Assembly (NCBI RefSeq): GCF_900130015.1
Contig: NZ_FQXS01000003.1
Location: 62,001-126,000 of the forward strand
Reading direction: 5' to 3'
Length of the DNA stretch: 64,000 nt
Source: Desulfofustis glycolicus DSM 9705
GTDB taxonomy: Bacteria; Desulfobacterota; Desulfobulbia; Desulfobulbales; Desulfocapsaceae
Each line of letters begins with the position of its first letter. Within the stretch, counting starts at the first letter, position 1. Of the stretch, positions 1 to 8,610 are shown in pieces. Made by a program: the position numbers and the translations under genes. Under the pieces are notes generated by a model that searched no databases, was not told where the DNA came from, and was given only the letters and a program-made list of their open reading frames with translations.

Positions 1-53
1 ACTGTCTTCTCACCAACCGCAGCAACGCCGCACCTGGTCCGCACCTGCTGCTT

Positions 54-890
54 TTAGCGAAGATTATAGAAGGTGTTGACGTAATCATCCTTGCCGGTCA
101 ATGGCTGCTCGAACCGGACAGACTCAATACCATCAAAAGACAAGGCCTGTTTCGTGAACCGCTCACGCAACTCCGTACTGCTCTTCAACGTGTCGCCCGT
201 CGAGGCCACTACCAGGATCGAACCTTCCAGACGGCAGGTTGCCGTCGGCGCGTGATCGGCAAGAGCCGCCTCCAGTTCGGCAAGCTTCGCCAGGAGCTGC
301 AGTTTCGCGAGCGATTCCGGGGTCGTCTGAAACACCGGCTTGGAGGACAGATCGGCAAGGATATCGACCGCATCATCGATCGTCACAGACTTGATATTGA
401 TGACCATGTCGTACAGGCGACTGTCCCAGGTGTCCACCCCGTAGACTTGTCGGCCCCACTTGCGTCGCTCTTCGTCATCTTTTACGAGCAGTTGGCGCGC
501 CTCCTGCTCACCGATATTCTCGCGAGCCATCTCCTCTGCGACGCGCTCCTTCATATCGGCAATGATCCGAACCTTGATGACATGCGAGATATCCTGCAGA
601 AAAAAGTGCCCGGCCAAACCGTGATAGACGATATTGTCCCGGAGCATGTGCGACAGCAGTGCACTCCGAAAGTATTTCAGATAGCGGTCCTTGCCGTGCC
701 GAAACTTCTCGAGAATGGTCGGTGAATCGTGCAGCGCTCTGATCAGTTTGATCTCCGGGATATTGAATTCCTTGGATGCCTCCAACAGGATATCCCGCGA
801 TGCGCACTGGTAACCAAGACGCTCTGCCAATTTTTCTGCGACATGCTTGCCGCGGCTGTAGGAACCGCGGGAAATGGTAATGATCGGCAC
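54..890 (-). CDS. Cytidylate kinase-like family protein (paralogue 1)
   Basis: A 278-residue protein of the cytidylate-kinase-like family. The N-terminus carries the family signature ITISRGSYSRGK, a degenerate nucleotide-binding loop, followed by helices rich in charged residues. The last 70-80 residues form a separate small alpha/beta region that looks BON-like, which is not part of a plain cytidylate kinase. The start is GTG, preceded by a strong AGGAGG five bases upstream. A close paralogue lies at 21341-22135 with the same two-part layout. It follows the Ehr-complex genes on the same strand after a gap of about 240 bases. A true CMP kinase role is doubtful because the loop departs from the GSGKGT type; a regulatory or other phosphotransfer role is possible. 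The family assignment is fairly secure, the function is not. Confidence 0.75.
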   Translation of the reverse strand: MPIITISRGSYSRGKHVAEKLAERLGYQCASRDILLEASKEFNIPEIKLIRALHDSPTILEKFRHGKDRYLKYFRSALLSHMLRDNIVYHGLAGHFFLQDISHVIKVRIIADMKERVAEEMARENIGEQEARQLLVKDDEERRKWGRQVYGVDTWDSRLYDMVINIKSVTIDDAVDILADLSSKPVFQTTPESLAKLQLLAKLAELEAALADHAPTATCRLEGSILVVASTGDTLKSSTELRERFTKQALSFDGIESVRFEQPLTGKDDYVNTFYNLR

Positions 891-1132
891 TTCTGCCTCC
901 TTGTGTTGATGTGATCAGGGGTATCTGCAACTAATTCTCGTTTCCTTGTCTGGAACTTTCAGGGAAGCATACTGACAATAAGACATCAATCGGGAGAAAG
1001 ATAGTTCAGAAATTAAGCATATAATTAAACGACTAGCGCATTCCTTTACCACGCGCAACAAGAAAGTGGCGGGTCCAGAAAATTTCTCTGCAGCCACCAC
1101 TCCAGAACAGCATCACCCGCCGGTGGCGCACC

Positions 1133-1876
1133 TCACTTGAAGAAGGCCAGCAACGCGGACAATGTGGTCAGTGGATGAGGCGGGCAACCGGGGATATAGA
1201 GGTCGACCGGAATAATGCTGTTGAGATCGCCGACGATTTCAGGGCTCCCCCAGAACGGTCCGCCGGAAATTGAGCAGGCGCCGCTGGCGATAACCACCTT
1301 GGGCGACGGTACCGCCTCGTAGGTGGCGAGCAGGGCCGCCCGCATGTTCTTTGTAATCGGACCGGTGACATGGATGCCATCGGCATGACGCGGTGAAGCG
1401 ACAAAATCGATTCCGAACCGGGAGAGATCGAAAAACGGGGTATTGAGCACGTTGGTGTCGGCCTCACAGGCATTGCAGCCACCGGCGGATACCTGGCGCA
1501 ATTGCAACGAACGGCCGAAGAGTTTTTTGAAGTGGGTTTTCGCATGACCGGCCAGATCGGGCAGGTTGCCATCGGTTATCAGATCCTCACGGGATACGGC
1601 CCCCATGTCGAAATCCTGGCTGAAGTTGACAAAAGCCCCGTCGGCAACGGTCTCACACTGCCCGCAGAAGGTGCAGCGCCCCAGGTCGATGCACCGCTCC
1701 CCGGCACGGATCGCCTCCTGCGGGCAGCACGCGGCACAGGCCTCAACCACCGCCATCGGGCAGTCCTCGTTCACCACCGGACGGCCCCGGTACCGGTGAT
1801 AGAGATTGATCGGCACACGGGGGTACTTCGAGGTCTTGCATCCCTGCTCTATCCTGTTCTTGATTACTTTCCACAT
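1133..1876 (-). CDS. Ehr/hydrogenase-4-type small subunit with ferredoxin part (HyfI/NuoB-like)
   Basis: A 247-residue electron-transfer subunit of a group-4-hydrogenase-related membrane complex. The N-terminal third has a cysteine-rich 4Fe-4S segment (ACCPQEAI, then CTFCGQC). The C-terminal part is NuoB/HyfI-like and keeps the ligands of the proximal 4Fe-4S cluster: GCNACE, SGAC and PGCPPHP. It would pass electrons between a soluble partner and the large subunit. ATG at 1876 is preferred over an in-frame TTG at 1882 because AAGG lies seven bases upstream of the ATG. It is the last gene of a six-gene set running from 8455. Fusion of the ferredoxin part and the NuoB-like part in one chain differs from E. 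coli Hyf, where HyfH and HyfI are separate. Confidence 0.85.
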   Translation of the reverse strand: MWKVIKNRIEQGCKTSKYPRVPINLYHRYRGRPVVNEDCPMAVVEACAACCPQEAIRAGERCIDLGRCTFCGQCETVADGAFVNFSQDFDMGAVSREDLITDGNLPDLAGHAKTHFKKLFGRSLQLRQVSAGGCNACEADTNVLNTPFFDLSRFGIDFVASPRHADGIHVTGPITKNMRAALLATYEAVPSPKVVIASGACSISGGPFWGSPEIVGDLNSIIPVDLYIPGCPPHPLTTLSALLAFFK

Positions 1877-1942
1877 GATCAAACCTTATCAAAGCAAAGA
1901 TGCCGGATCACCGTTGAGAGCCGGCACTACGGTTTCACTCCG

Positions 1943-3454
1943 TCACAGATCAAAGCCGCAATAGGACAAATTGAAGCTCTTGTTGCATAACGGAAAATCG
2001 GAAATTTCCTGGTTGCGCAGGGCCATGGCCAATCCGGTCCAGTTGTGAAACGACGGATCCTTGATCTTGTAGCGTTCGATCTCCCCTGTCGCCCCGGTCA
2101 GCAGGCAATGGGACACCTCGCCCCGCCAGCCTTCGTTAATGGTCACCACCATCGCATTCGGGGCCAACGTCCGCTCCTGCATCAGCACCGGACCGGCCGC
2201 ATCCACGCCGTCGCTGAGCATGGTTCGGATCACCGAGATCGAGTGCATGATCTCTTCCCGGCGCACCTGGGCCCGGCTGTAGACGTCACCGTTGGTCATC
2301 TCGTTGCGGCAGGCCGGAACCTCAGCGTAACATTCGGTCGGAAACTGCACCCGGGCATCATAGGCGATCCCGGAAGCCCGGCCGGCATAGCCCACCAGAC
2401 CGAGTCGTCCGGCCACTTCGGCAGAGACGGTACCGGTATGCTCGAAGCGGGCCTGTACTGAGTGGGCGGTAAAGAGCAGGTCGCAGACATGGCGGATTTC
2501 CGGTTCGGCTTCAGCCAGCTTGTCGGCGATTATCCGCCGCTGCTCGTCGGTCATCACCTGGGAGACGCCACCCGGCCGTACCAAGCTCTTGCCGAATCGA
2601 TTGCCGCAGAGGGTCAGCAACAGGTTCAAGAATTCGCCTCTGATCCTGCCGAAATAAGCGGCCGGCGGATTGAAGGCGACATCGCCGCTGAGCGCACCGA
2701 GATCACCGACATGGTTACAAATCCGCTCCAACTCCAGCGCGATGGTACGCACGACACGAGCGCCGCGGTCGACGCTGAGACCGGCGAGCGCTTCGATGGC
2801 CTGGCAGCAACAGAGATTATGGCCGATGGCGGTGTCTCCGGCAATCGCTTCGCAGATGATCGGCAATCGCTTGAGTGGCACCCCGGTCAGCAGCTTTTCG
2901 GCACCGCGATGCTGATAGCCGAGTTGAATTTCCAGGGAAAGAACCTCTTCGCCGGCGCACTGAAAGCGAAAATGTCCCGGCTCGATAATGCCGGCATGCA
3001 CCGGACCGACGGCAACCTCGTGGATGGCCGATCCGTCGACCTGAAAATAGGGGTAATTCCCCGGGGTCTCCTGGCGGTAGTCATTGCCGAAGGCATCGGG
3101 CAGACCGGTCTCATTGGCGTGATAGCGTACCATTTTCAGCCAGGGATGGCCGAGCGGAATAATACCGAACTGTTCGGCAATCTCACGCTCGAAGAGATGG
3201 AATTTTTCGCTGGTGGCGGCGGTCAGCGACGGAAAGTTCCGCTCGACCACGGTGCCAAGGGCATAGAGACCGTCGTTGCGAACGATCGCCAGCAACCTGG
3301 TCTCGCTTCCCTGCCGATGTCCAAACAGCTGAACGATGGAGCCGCCGTCACCGATAAAAGAGGACATCTCGGCAGAAAACCGGGCCAGGGGCACGCAGGG
3401 GATCTGTTCTCTCCCGATCGCCTCGCCATGACGTATGGCCAGCAGGTTATCCAT
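1943..3454 (-). CDS. Nickel-less hydrogenase-like large subunit (fused NuoC+NuoD/HyfG type, Ehr)
   Basis: A 503-residue protein. Residues 1-130 are NuoC-like (30-kDa subunit) and residues 145-503 resemble NuoD/HycE/HyfG. In NiFe hydrogenases two cysteine pairs (RxCGxC near the start, DPCxxC near the end) hold the nickel. Here the first position reads CEAIAGDTAIGH (residues 201-212) and the last reads DPSFHNW, so neither pair is present. This is the mark of energy-converting-hydrogenase-related (Ehr) complexes, which are not expected to make or use H2. It overlaps the upstream NuoN-like gene by eight bases, indicating translational coupling. Family knowledge supports ion translocation coupled to an unknown redox reaction. 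Confidence 0.88.
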   Translation of the reverse strand: MDNLLAIRHGEAIGREQIPCVPLARFSAEMSSFIGDGGSIVQLFGHRQGSETRLLAIVRNDGLYALGTVVERNFPSLTAATSEKFHLFEREIAEQFGIIPLGHPWLKMVRYHANETGLPDAFGNDYRQETPGNYPYFQVDGSAIHEVAVGPVHAGIIEPGHFRFQCAGEEVLSLEIQLGYQHRGAEKLLTGVPLKRLPIICEAIAGDTAIGHNLCCCQAIEALAGLSVDRGARVVRTIALELERICNHVGDLGALSGDVAFNPPAAYFGRIRGEFLNLLLTLCGNRFGKSLVRPGGVSQVMTDEQRRIIADKLAEAEPEIRHVCDLLFTAHSVQARFEHTGTVSAEVAGRLGLVGYAGRASGIAYDARVQFPTECYAEVPACRNEMTNGDVYSRAQVRREEIMHSISVIRTMLSDGVDAAGPVLMQERTLAPNAMVVTINEGWRGEVSHCLLTGATGEIERYKIKDPSFHNWTGLAMALRNQEISDFPLCNKSFNLSYCGFDL

Positions 3455-4877
3455 GGATCGTCCCCCCGATCACGCTGATAGTGTTGATAATAGTCTGGTA
3501 GATCTCGTCGGGCAGCCAGACGCACAAAATGATGGAGGCGGCCAGCAGCACATAGGGCGGCATGACCCGAAAAAACCCTTCGCCGACAAGGATCTCGACC
3601 TGGTCACCGCCGCCGAACGACATATCGGTAACAATTTGGGCCATTCCGGCTACAATCAACACCAGGCTGGCGATAAAAACGATGGCCGCCAGATAGTGCC
3701 CGGCCTGAAACGCCCCGAAAATGATGCACAACTCACTGATAAACAGGCCAAAGGGCGGCAGTCCGGAAATACCGACAAAACCTGCGAGAAACGACACCGC
3801 GGTCTTCGGCAGAAAACGGGTCAGACCGCCGACCAGCGCGACCAGCTTGCTGCCGAAGCCAAGCAGAATGTTGCCGCTCGACAGAAACAGCGACGACTTG
3901 AGCAGAGAGTGATGGATCAGGTGCAATAGCGCGCCGTACAGGGCAATCCCGCCGATGCCGACACCGAAGGCTATAATCCCCATGTTCTCGATGGAGGAAT
4001 AGGCCAGCATCCGCTTGTAATCGGGTTGGCGTAGGATGAAAATACCGGCGACCACCATCGAGACCAGGCCGAATCCGATCAGCAGATTACTGGAAAACGA
4101 TCCGAGTCCGGCAAGGTGCATTAGGGTGTGAAATTTATAGACCCCGAGGAAGGCACAGTTAAGCAGCGCCCCGGAAAGCAGCGCGGAAGCCGGGCTCGGG
4201 GCTTCACTGTGGGCATCGGGCAGCCAGGTATGCATCGGCGCCAACCCCATCTTGGTGCCATAGCCGATAATGATGAAGATGAAACCGAAGCTCAGCCAGA
4301 ACGGATCGAGGCGCTCGGCCACCGCATTGAGCGAGGTGAAGGTGAGCGGCACGTTGATCGCAGCAACATCCATAGACAGGGTCACGAAAAAGCACCCGAG
4401 CAGGGCCAGGGCGATGCCGACCGAACAGATCAGCACATATTTCCAGGTCGCCTCCAGGGCCCGTTTCGAACGGTTGATAAAAATCAGCGGAGCGCTGACC
4501 AGAGTGGTCGCCTCAATGGCGATCCACAGAACGATCAGATGATCGGCCAGCGCGACCATGCTCATCGTACCGAGGAAGAGGAGCATGCAGCCGATAAAGA
4601 TCGGCTCGCTCTGCATCGACGTCTCTGCCATATAGGAAACAGCGTACATGGCGATAAAAAGGAAGATAAAGGAGGTGACCAGCAGCACCAGCATCCCCTC
4701 CGGCGACCGCCCGAAAAAGGCGCCGAAGATCGGCTCAAGTTTACCCATCCAGCCCATCACACAGACCTGGAGATGCAGCAGGGCGGTAACAACCAGCACC
4801 CCCCGGCCCAGATTCACCGGCAGGAAGAGCGCGATGATACCGGTCATCATCGGCAGCAGGAAGATAAATTCAATCAT
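3447..4877 (-). CDS. Proton/cation-translocating membrane subunit (HyfF/NuoN-like)
   Basis: A 476-residue integral membrane protein of the complex I/Mrp antiporter family, with about 14 hydrophobic segments. The central stretch with MHTWLPDAHSEAPSPASALLSG is the conserved core that carries the channel lysine and histidine network. It sits between the HyfE-like and large-subunit genes, the order found in hyf-type operons. Its length matches HyfF. It is expected to move H+ or Na+ across the inner membrane when the peripheral arm is reduced or oxidised. Confidence 0.88.
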   Translation of the reverse strand: MIEFIFLLPMMTGIIALFLPVNLGRGVLVVTALLHLQVCVMGWMGKLEPIFGAFFGRSPEGMLVLLVTSFIFLFIAMYAVSYMAETSMQSEPIFIGCMLLFLGTMSMVALADHLIVLWIAIEATTLVSAPLIFINRSKRALEATWKYVLICSVGIALALLGCFFVTLSMDVAAINVPLTFTSLNAVAERLDPFWLSFGFIFIIIGYGTKMGLAPMHTWLPDAHSEAPSPASALLSGALLNCAFLGVYKFHTLMHLAGLGSFSSNLLIGFGLVSMVVAGIFILRQPDYKRMLAYSSIENMGIIAFGVGIGGIALYGALLHLIHHSLLKSSLFLSSGNILLGFGSKLVALVGGLTRFLPKTAVSFLAGFVGISGLPPFGLFISELCIIFGAFQAGHYLAAIVFIASLVLIVAGMAQIVTDMSFGGGDQVEILVGEGFFRVMPPYVLLAASIILCVWLPDEIYQTIINTISVIGGTIHG

Positions 4878-4881
4878 CGGT

Positions 4882-5535
4882 TCAGTCCTTTAAACGTCGC
4901 ATCAGGGTAGTGTCGACATCGTCGAAGGCATGGTTGATGTTATGCAGGATGATGCCCATGATCATCACGCCGACCAGCAGATCGAGCAGCACCCCGAACT
5001 CGACCACATAGAGGGTGTGCGATTGTTTGGTAAGCGCGGTGCCGATCAGGTAGATGCCGTTTTCCAGCATCAGGTAGCCGATCACCTGGGTGATCGCCTT
5101 CGTCCGGCCCATCATCAGGAACAATCCGGCGGCCAGGGTGGTGATCGCCGTAATGAGTAACAACTCATGGCCGGCCGGCAGGGACACCTGCAGCCGGGAG
5201 GTGATGTAGCCGGACAGCAGAATACACACCAACCCGAAGAACAGGGAAGCGTGGTAGCCGATCAGCGGCTCGATCTCGCGGGTGATCGAGACCTTGCGCA
5301 CCGCCATGAACAACAGACCGGGAATGAGCAACCCCTTGATCAAGATCATGATCTGAAAAAAAATCAGCCCGCCGCTGCCGAGATTGCTGTGATGTTCGAG
5401 AAACAGCGGGGTGAGCGACACCATGACTCCCTGCAGGGCCATGATCCTGACCAGGGCAGACAGCCGGTTGGACGCCAGCGACAACAATACCGACAGCAGG
5501 ATGATGACGAGAATGGTGTTGGTCATGTTGATCAT
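4882..5535 (-). CDS. HyfE-like membrane subunit
   Basis: A 217-residue, very hydrophobic protein with six or more membrane segments, matching hydrogenase-4 component E (HyfE), whose C-terminal half is NuoK-like. The ATG at 5535 overlaps the stop of the HyfC-like gene as ATGA, the usual coupled start. A longer reading from 5769 only extends backwards through the upstream gene in another frame and is rejected. The gene lies four bases before the NuoN-like gene. Its role is structural and ion-conducting in the membrane arm. Confidence 0.85.
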   Translation of the reverse strand: MINMTNTILVIILLSVLLSLASNRLSALVRIMALQGVMVSLTPLFLEHHSNLGSGGLIFFQIMILIKGLLIPGLLFMAVRKVSITREIEPLIGYHASLFFGLVCILLSGYITSRLQVSLPAGHELLLITAITTLAAGLFLMMGRTKAITQVIGYLMLENGIYLIGTALTKQSHTLYVVEFGVLLDLLVGVMIMGIILHNINHAFDDVDTTLMRRLKD

Positions 5536-6449
5536 TGGCTTATCCCCATAGACAGGATCACCGCAAAAAACGCCAGGGTAAAAGACGTCAGTATATATTT
5601 GGGCACCAGATTCATCTTCAGCCGGGCCATGATCGATTCGGTAATACCGATTGCCACGTAGACCAGGGCGACCGCTCCATAGAACAGGGCCATCGCGAGG
5701 ACTGGGCCGAACTGGTGGAACGGGTAGATGAGCATGGCGACAAAGGAGGCATAAAACAGCAGCTTGCAAAACGAGCCGTATTCGATCAGAGCCAAGTCCG
5801 GACCGCTGTGGTCGAGAATCATCACCTCGTGGATCATCGTCAATTCCAGGTGGGTGGCCGGATCGTCCACCGGGACCCGGGAGTTCTCGGCGAGCAGGAC
5901 CATAAACAAGGCAACGATCACCAGCAGCAGTAACGCGCCGGCCGGGGCCGTCTGGGAAATCGCTTCCGGTCCGGTGAAATAGCCGGCCAGACTGAGAGAG
6001 CCGTTCATCCGGTAGAACAGGATGAGCATGGTAAAGATACTCGCTTCGGCCAGGGTACCGAAAAAAGCCTCACGGGCGGCACCCATGCCCTCGAAGGGTG
6101 ACGCCGTATCAAGCGCGGCAATCACCATGAAAAAGCGGCCCAGCCCCATCACGTAGAACAGGACGATCACGTCACCCTGGAAAAAAAGCAATGGCGCCAC
6201 ACCGCCGAACGGAAAAAACAGCAGTGCCATCAGCGCCGTCGCACAGACGACGATCGGTCCCATGCGGAAGACCAGACTGGTGCTGGTGCTGTAGACAAAT
6301 CCTTTGCGCAGCAGCTTGACCAGCGTGTAATACTTGATCAACAACGGCGGCCCCTTCTTACCGGCAAAAAAAGCCTTGACCTTGAGTATGATACCCGGGA
6401 ACAGTGGTGCGACCAGCAGCGCCACCCCGAAGGAAAGAATGGACTCCAT
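5532..6449 (-). CDS. HyfC/HycD/NuoH-like membrane subunit
   Basis: A 305-residue membrane protein of the NuoH/HycD family, which links the peripheral redox arm to the membrane arm. Several hydrophobic helices are visible, together with the family segment SRVPVDDPATHLELTMIHE, whose acidic residues lie in the quinone or ion channel region of complex I relatives. It overlaps the downstream HyfE-like gene by four bases (ATGA). It belongs to the Ehr operon. Confidence 0.9.
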   Translation of the reverse strand: MESILSFGVALLVAPLFPGIILKVKAFFAGKKGPPLLIKYYTLVKLLRKGFVYSTSTSLVFRMGPIVVCATALMALLFFPFGGVAPLLFFQGDVIVLFYVMGLGRFFMVIAALDTASPFEGMGAAREAFFGTLAEASIFTMLILFYRMNGSLSLAGYFTGPEAISQTAPAGALLLLVIVALFMVLLAENSRVPVDDPATHLELTMIHEVMILDHSGPDLALIEYGSFCKLLFYASFVAMLIYPFHQFGPVLAMALFYGAVALVYVAIGITESIMARLKMNLVPKYILTSFTLAFFAVILSMGISQ

Positions 6450-6496
6450 GCGTTACCTCGACAGAAAAAGAACAATCAATGTCATCACCGGTTTGA

Positions 6497-8455
6497 TCAA
6501 AGAAAGAAGATCAGCAGCAAGACGGCAATGGTGCCGATGATATAGCCGATATAGAGCTGAATATGGCCGTGCTGTATCCAGCGCAATTTCCCGAGGACAA
6601 AGGCCACTGGAGATACAAGAAAGCGGTGGAGCGCGATCTCGGCGATATCGTCTACCCGTGACGCGTAGGCAGCCTGTTTCGGGAAGATGGTATCGATTCC
6701 CGACCAGATCGTCCTGATCCGGGCGAACGGCCGATAAAACGAGACGATGCTCAGCGCATAACTGGTCCCGCTATACTGCATCCTGACCGTCGGCCGGGTA
6801 AAGCCGCATCCCCAGGTCGGACCACGGGCGACCTCCTTTCGCAGCGAAAAGGCTTTTCTGACCGCCATGATCAGCAGCACCATAAGCAGCAGCAGCCGGG
6901 AAGCCCAGGCCAGGTTGGTTCCGACCGTGGCGACCAGGACATGATCGACGGTCAGAGCCGGCACCATCTGGGCCACCGTGCGGAAGACCGCGTTGATGAA
7001 CGGCTCGGGAAACACGCCGATGACCAGACAGAAGCTGGCCAGCAGCAGCATCGGTAGACTCATCCAGCTGCCGGCCTCACCGACCGACCGCAGCTCCTCG
7101 TGCCTCGGCTCGCCGAGAAAAACGATGCCGACCACTTTGGTAAAACAGGCTGCGGCAAGACCGCCGATAACCGCCAGCGAAATAATGGCCAGCATCACCA
7201 GGATCAGGTTCGCCCCGGTTTCCGACAACCCGTGAAAAGCGGCAAAATAGATCAGGAATTCGCTGATGAAGCCATTACCCGGCGGCAATCCGGAAATCGA
7301 AACCGAACCGGCGATAAAACTCCGGCCGGTCACCGGCATCTGTTTGATCAGGCCGCCCAGATCATCGACGTGGAGCAGTCCGGTCGCCTTGACCACCGCC
7401 CCCGCCCCCATGAAGAGCAGGGATTTGAAGATGGAATGGTTGAACACGTGGAGCAGGCCGCCGGCGAAACCGAAGCCGGCCATGACCGGGTTCCCCAGGG
7501 TCGCGCCGAGCATGCCGAGACCGAGCCCGATCATGATGATGCCGATATTCTCGACGCTATGATAGGCGAGCAGTCGCTTGATATCATGTTTGCCCAGGGC
7601 ATAGAGGACGCCGAGCACCCCCGAGGCCATGCCAAGCACCAGAACCGCCTGGCCGATCAGCGGATCTTGGCTGCCGAGCAGCAGATAGGTCCGGACGATC
7701 CCGTAAATCCCCATCTTGATCATCACGCCGGACAGCACCGCCGAGATATGGCTCGGTGCAGCCGGGTGGGCGTGCGGCAGCCAGATATGCAGCGGGAAGA
7801 CACCGGCCTTCGAACCGAACCCGGCACAGGCCAGAAAAAACACGAGCAGCTTGATATCAGCGGGCAAGGTCGCGGCACCGGCGAACAGGAAACTGCCGGT
7901 GCTGCCGAAAATGATGGCAAAAGCGGCACTGATCAACAACACGCCGGCCTGGGAGAAGACGAGGTAGAGGTACGCCGCCTTTCTTGTCGTCTCCTTTTTA
8001 AAATCATAGAGCACCAGAAAAAAAGACGACAGGGACATCACTTCCCAGGCCAACAGGAGGGTGAGCAGATTGCCCGCGACCACGACCAAGGCCATAGCCA
8101 CCAGCAACAGATTGAGAAAGAACACGCCGACCATTGTTTTCAGAGACGCTCCGGCGTCATCCTGATAGCCGATGTTATAGACCGCCGCCAGCGGGCAAAT
8201 CAGGAAAATCGGCACCAGGAAAAAGGCGGAGAGGCTGTCGACGCTGCAGGACAGGGGAAAAATCTGCAGCCAGGTCAAAGACCAATCGGCCGCCGGCCCA
8301 TCTGACGGCAGGGCCAGCGAGGCGAGGCCGAGGGCGCAGCCAGCCACCGTCAACAGCAAGGAGAATCCTTTGGCGAACAGGAACTGTCGATGAAAGATCA
8401 GCGCAGCAACGCCACCTGTTAAAACCAGGCCCAGGGCCGCAAAAAAATAGTTCAT
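6497..8455 (-). CDS. HyfB/NuoL-like antiporter subunit
   Basis: A 652-residue membrane protein of the NuoL/MrpA family, matching hydrogenase-4 component B. It has 14-16 hydrophobic helices; the core motif FPLHIWLPHAHPAAPSHISA is clear at about residue 220. The C-terminal end adds further helices after a polar stretch. It is the first gene of the six-gene Ehr set (B, C, E, F, large, small). An upstream gap of 155 bases contains one terminus of a MITE-like repeat. NuoL-like proteins also act with DabA in CO2 uptake, which matters given the carbonic anhydrase genes beside it. Confidence 0.9.
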   Translation of the reverse strand: MNYFFAALGLVLTGGVAALIFHRQFLFAKGFSLLLTVAGCALGLASLALPSDGPAADWSLTWLQIFPLSCSVDSLSAFFLVPIFLICPLAAVYNIGYQDDAGASLKTMVGVFFLNLLLVAMALVVVAGNLLTLLLAWEVMSLSSFFLVLYDFKKETTRKAAYLYLVFSQAGVLLISAAFAIIFGSTGSFLFAGAATLPADIKLLVFFLACAGFGSKAGVFPLHIWLPHAHPAAPSHISAVLSGVMIKMGIYGIVRTYLLLGSQDPLIGQAVLVLGMASGVLGVLYALGKHDIKRLLAYHSVENIGIIMIGLGLGMLGATLGNPVMAGFGFAGGLLHVFNHSIFKSLLFMGAGAVVKATGLLHVDDLGGLIKQMPVTGRSFIAGSVSISGLPPGNGFISEFLIYFAAFHGLSETGANLILVMLAIISLAVIGGLAAACFTKVVGIVFLGEPRHEELRSVGEAGSWMSLPMLLLASFCLVIGVFPEPFINAVFRTVAQMVPALTVDHVLVATVGTNLAWASRLLLLMVLLIMAVRKAFSLRKEVARGPTWGCGFTRPTVRMQYSGTSYALSIVSFYRPFARIRTIWSGIDTIFPKQAAYASRVDDIAEIALHRFLVSPVAFVLGKLRWIQHGHIQLYIGYIIGTIAVLLLIFFL

Positions 8456-8557
8456 GTCAAACCGGTCCAGCTATCGTTGAATGAATGCGGCTCGCGCTGC
8501 ACCCGGCGATCGCCGGACCGCTGCCTTCCGCTGTTGCTCGTAATTACCAGGACGTTT

Positions 8558-8589
8558 GGGGAGCTTGGAAAATTCGGAATTTCGTTCAA
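8558..8589. repeat. Lone terminus of the MITE-like repeat
   Basis: These 32 bases (GGGGAGCTTG to TTTCGTTCAA) match the left end of the repeat at 16891-17031 with one substitution. The other end and the middle are not found here, so this is a remnant or solo terminus. It lies between the LCIB-like gene and the HyfB-like gene. Confidence 0.75.
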
Positions 8590-8610
8590 TCTCCCCTTTT
8601 GCTCTCGCCG

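Noticed and set aside
7100-8305. A 401-codon plus-strand frame rich in Gln, His and Arg
   Set aside because: It is antisense to the NuoL-like gene; complements of membrane-protein genes typically give such polar shadow proteins.
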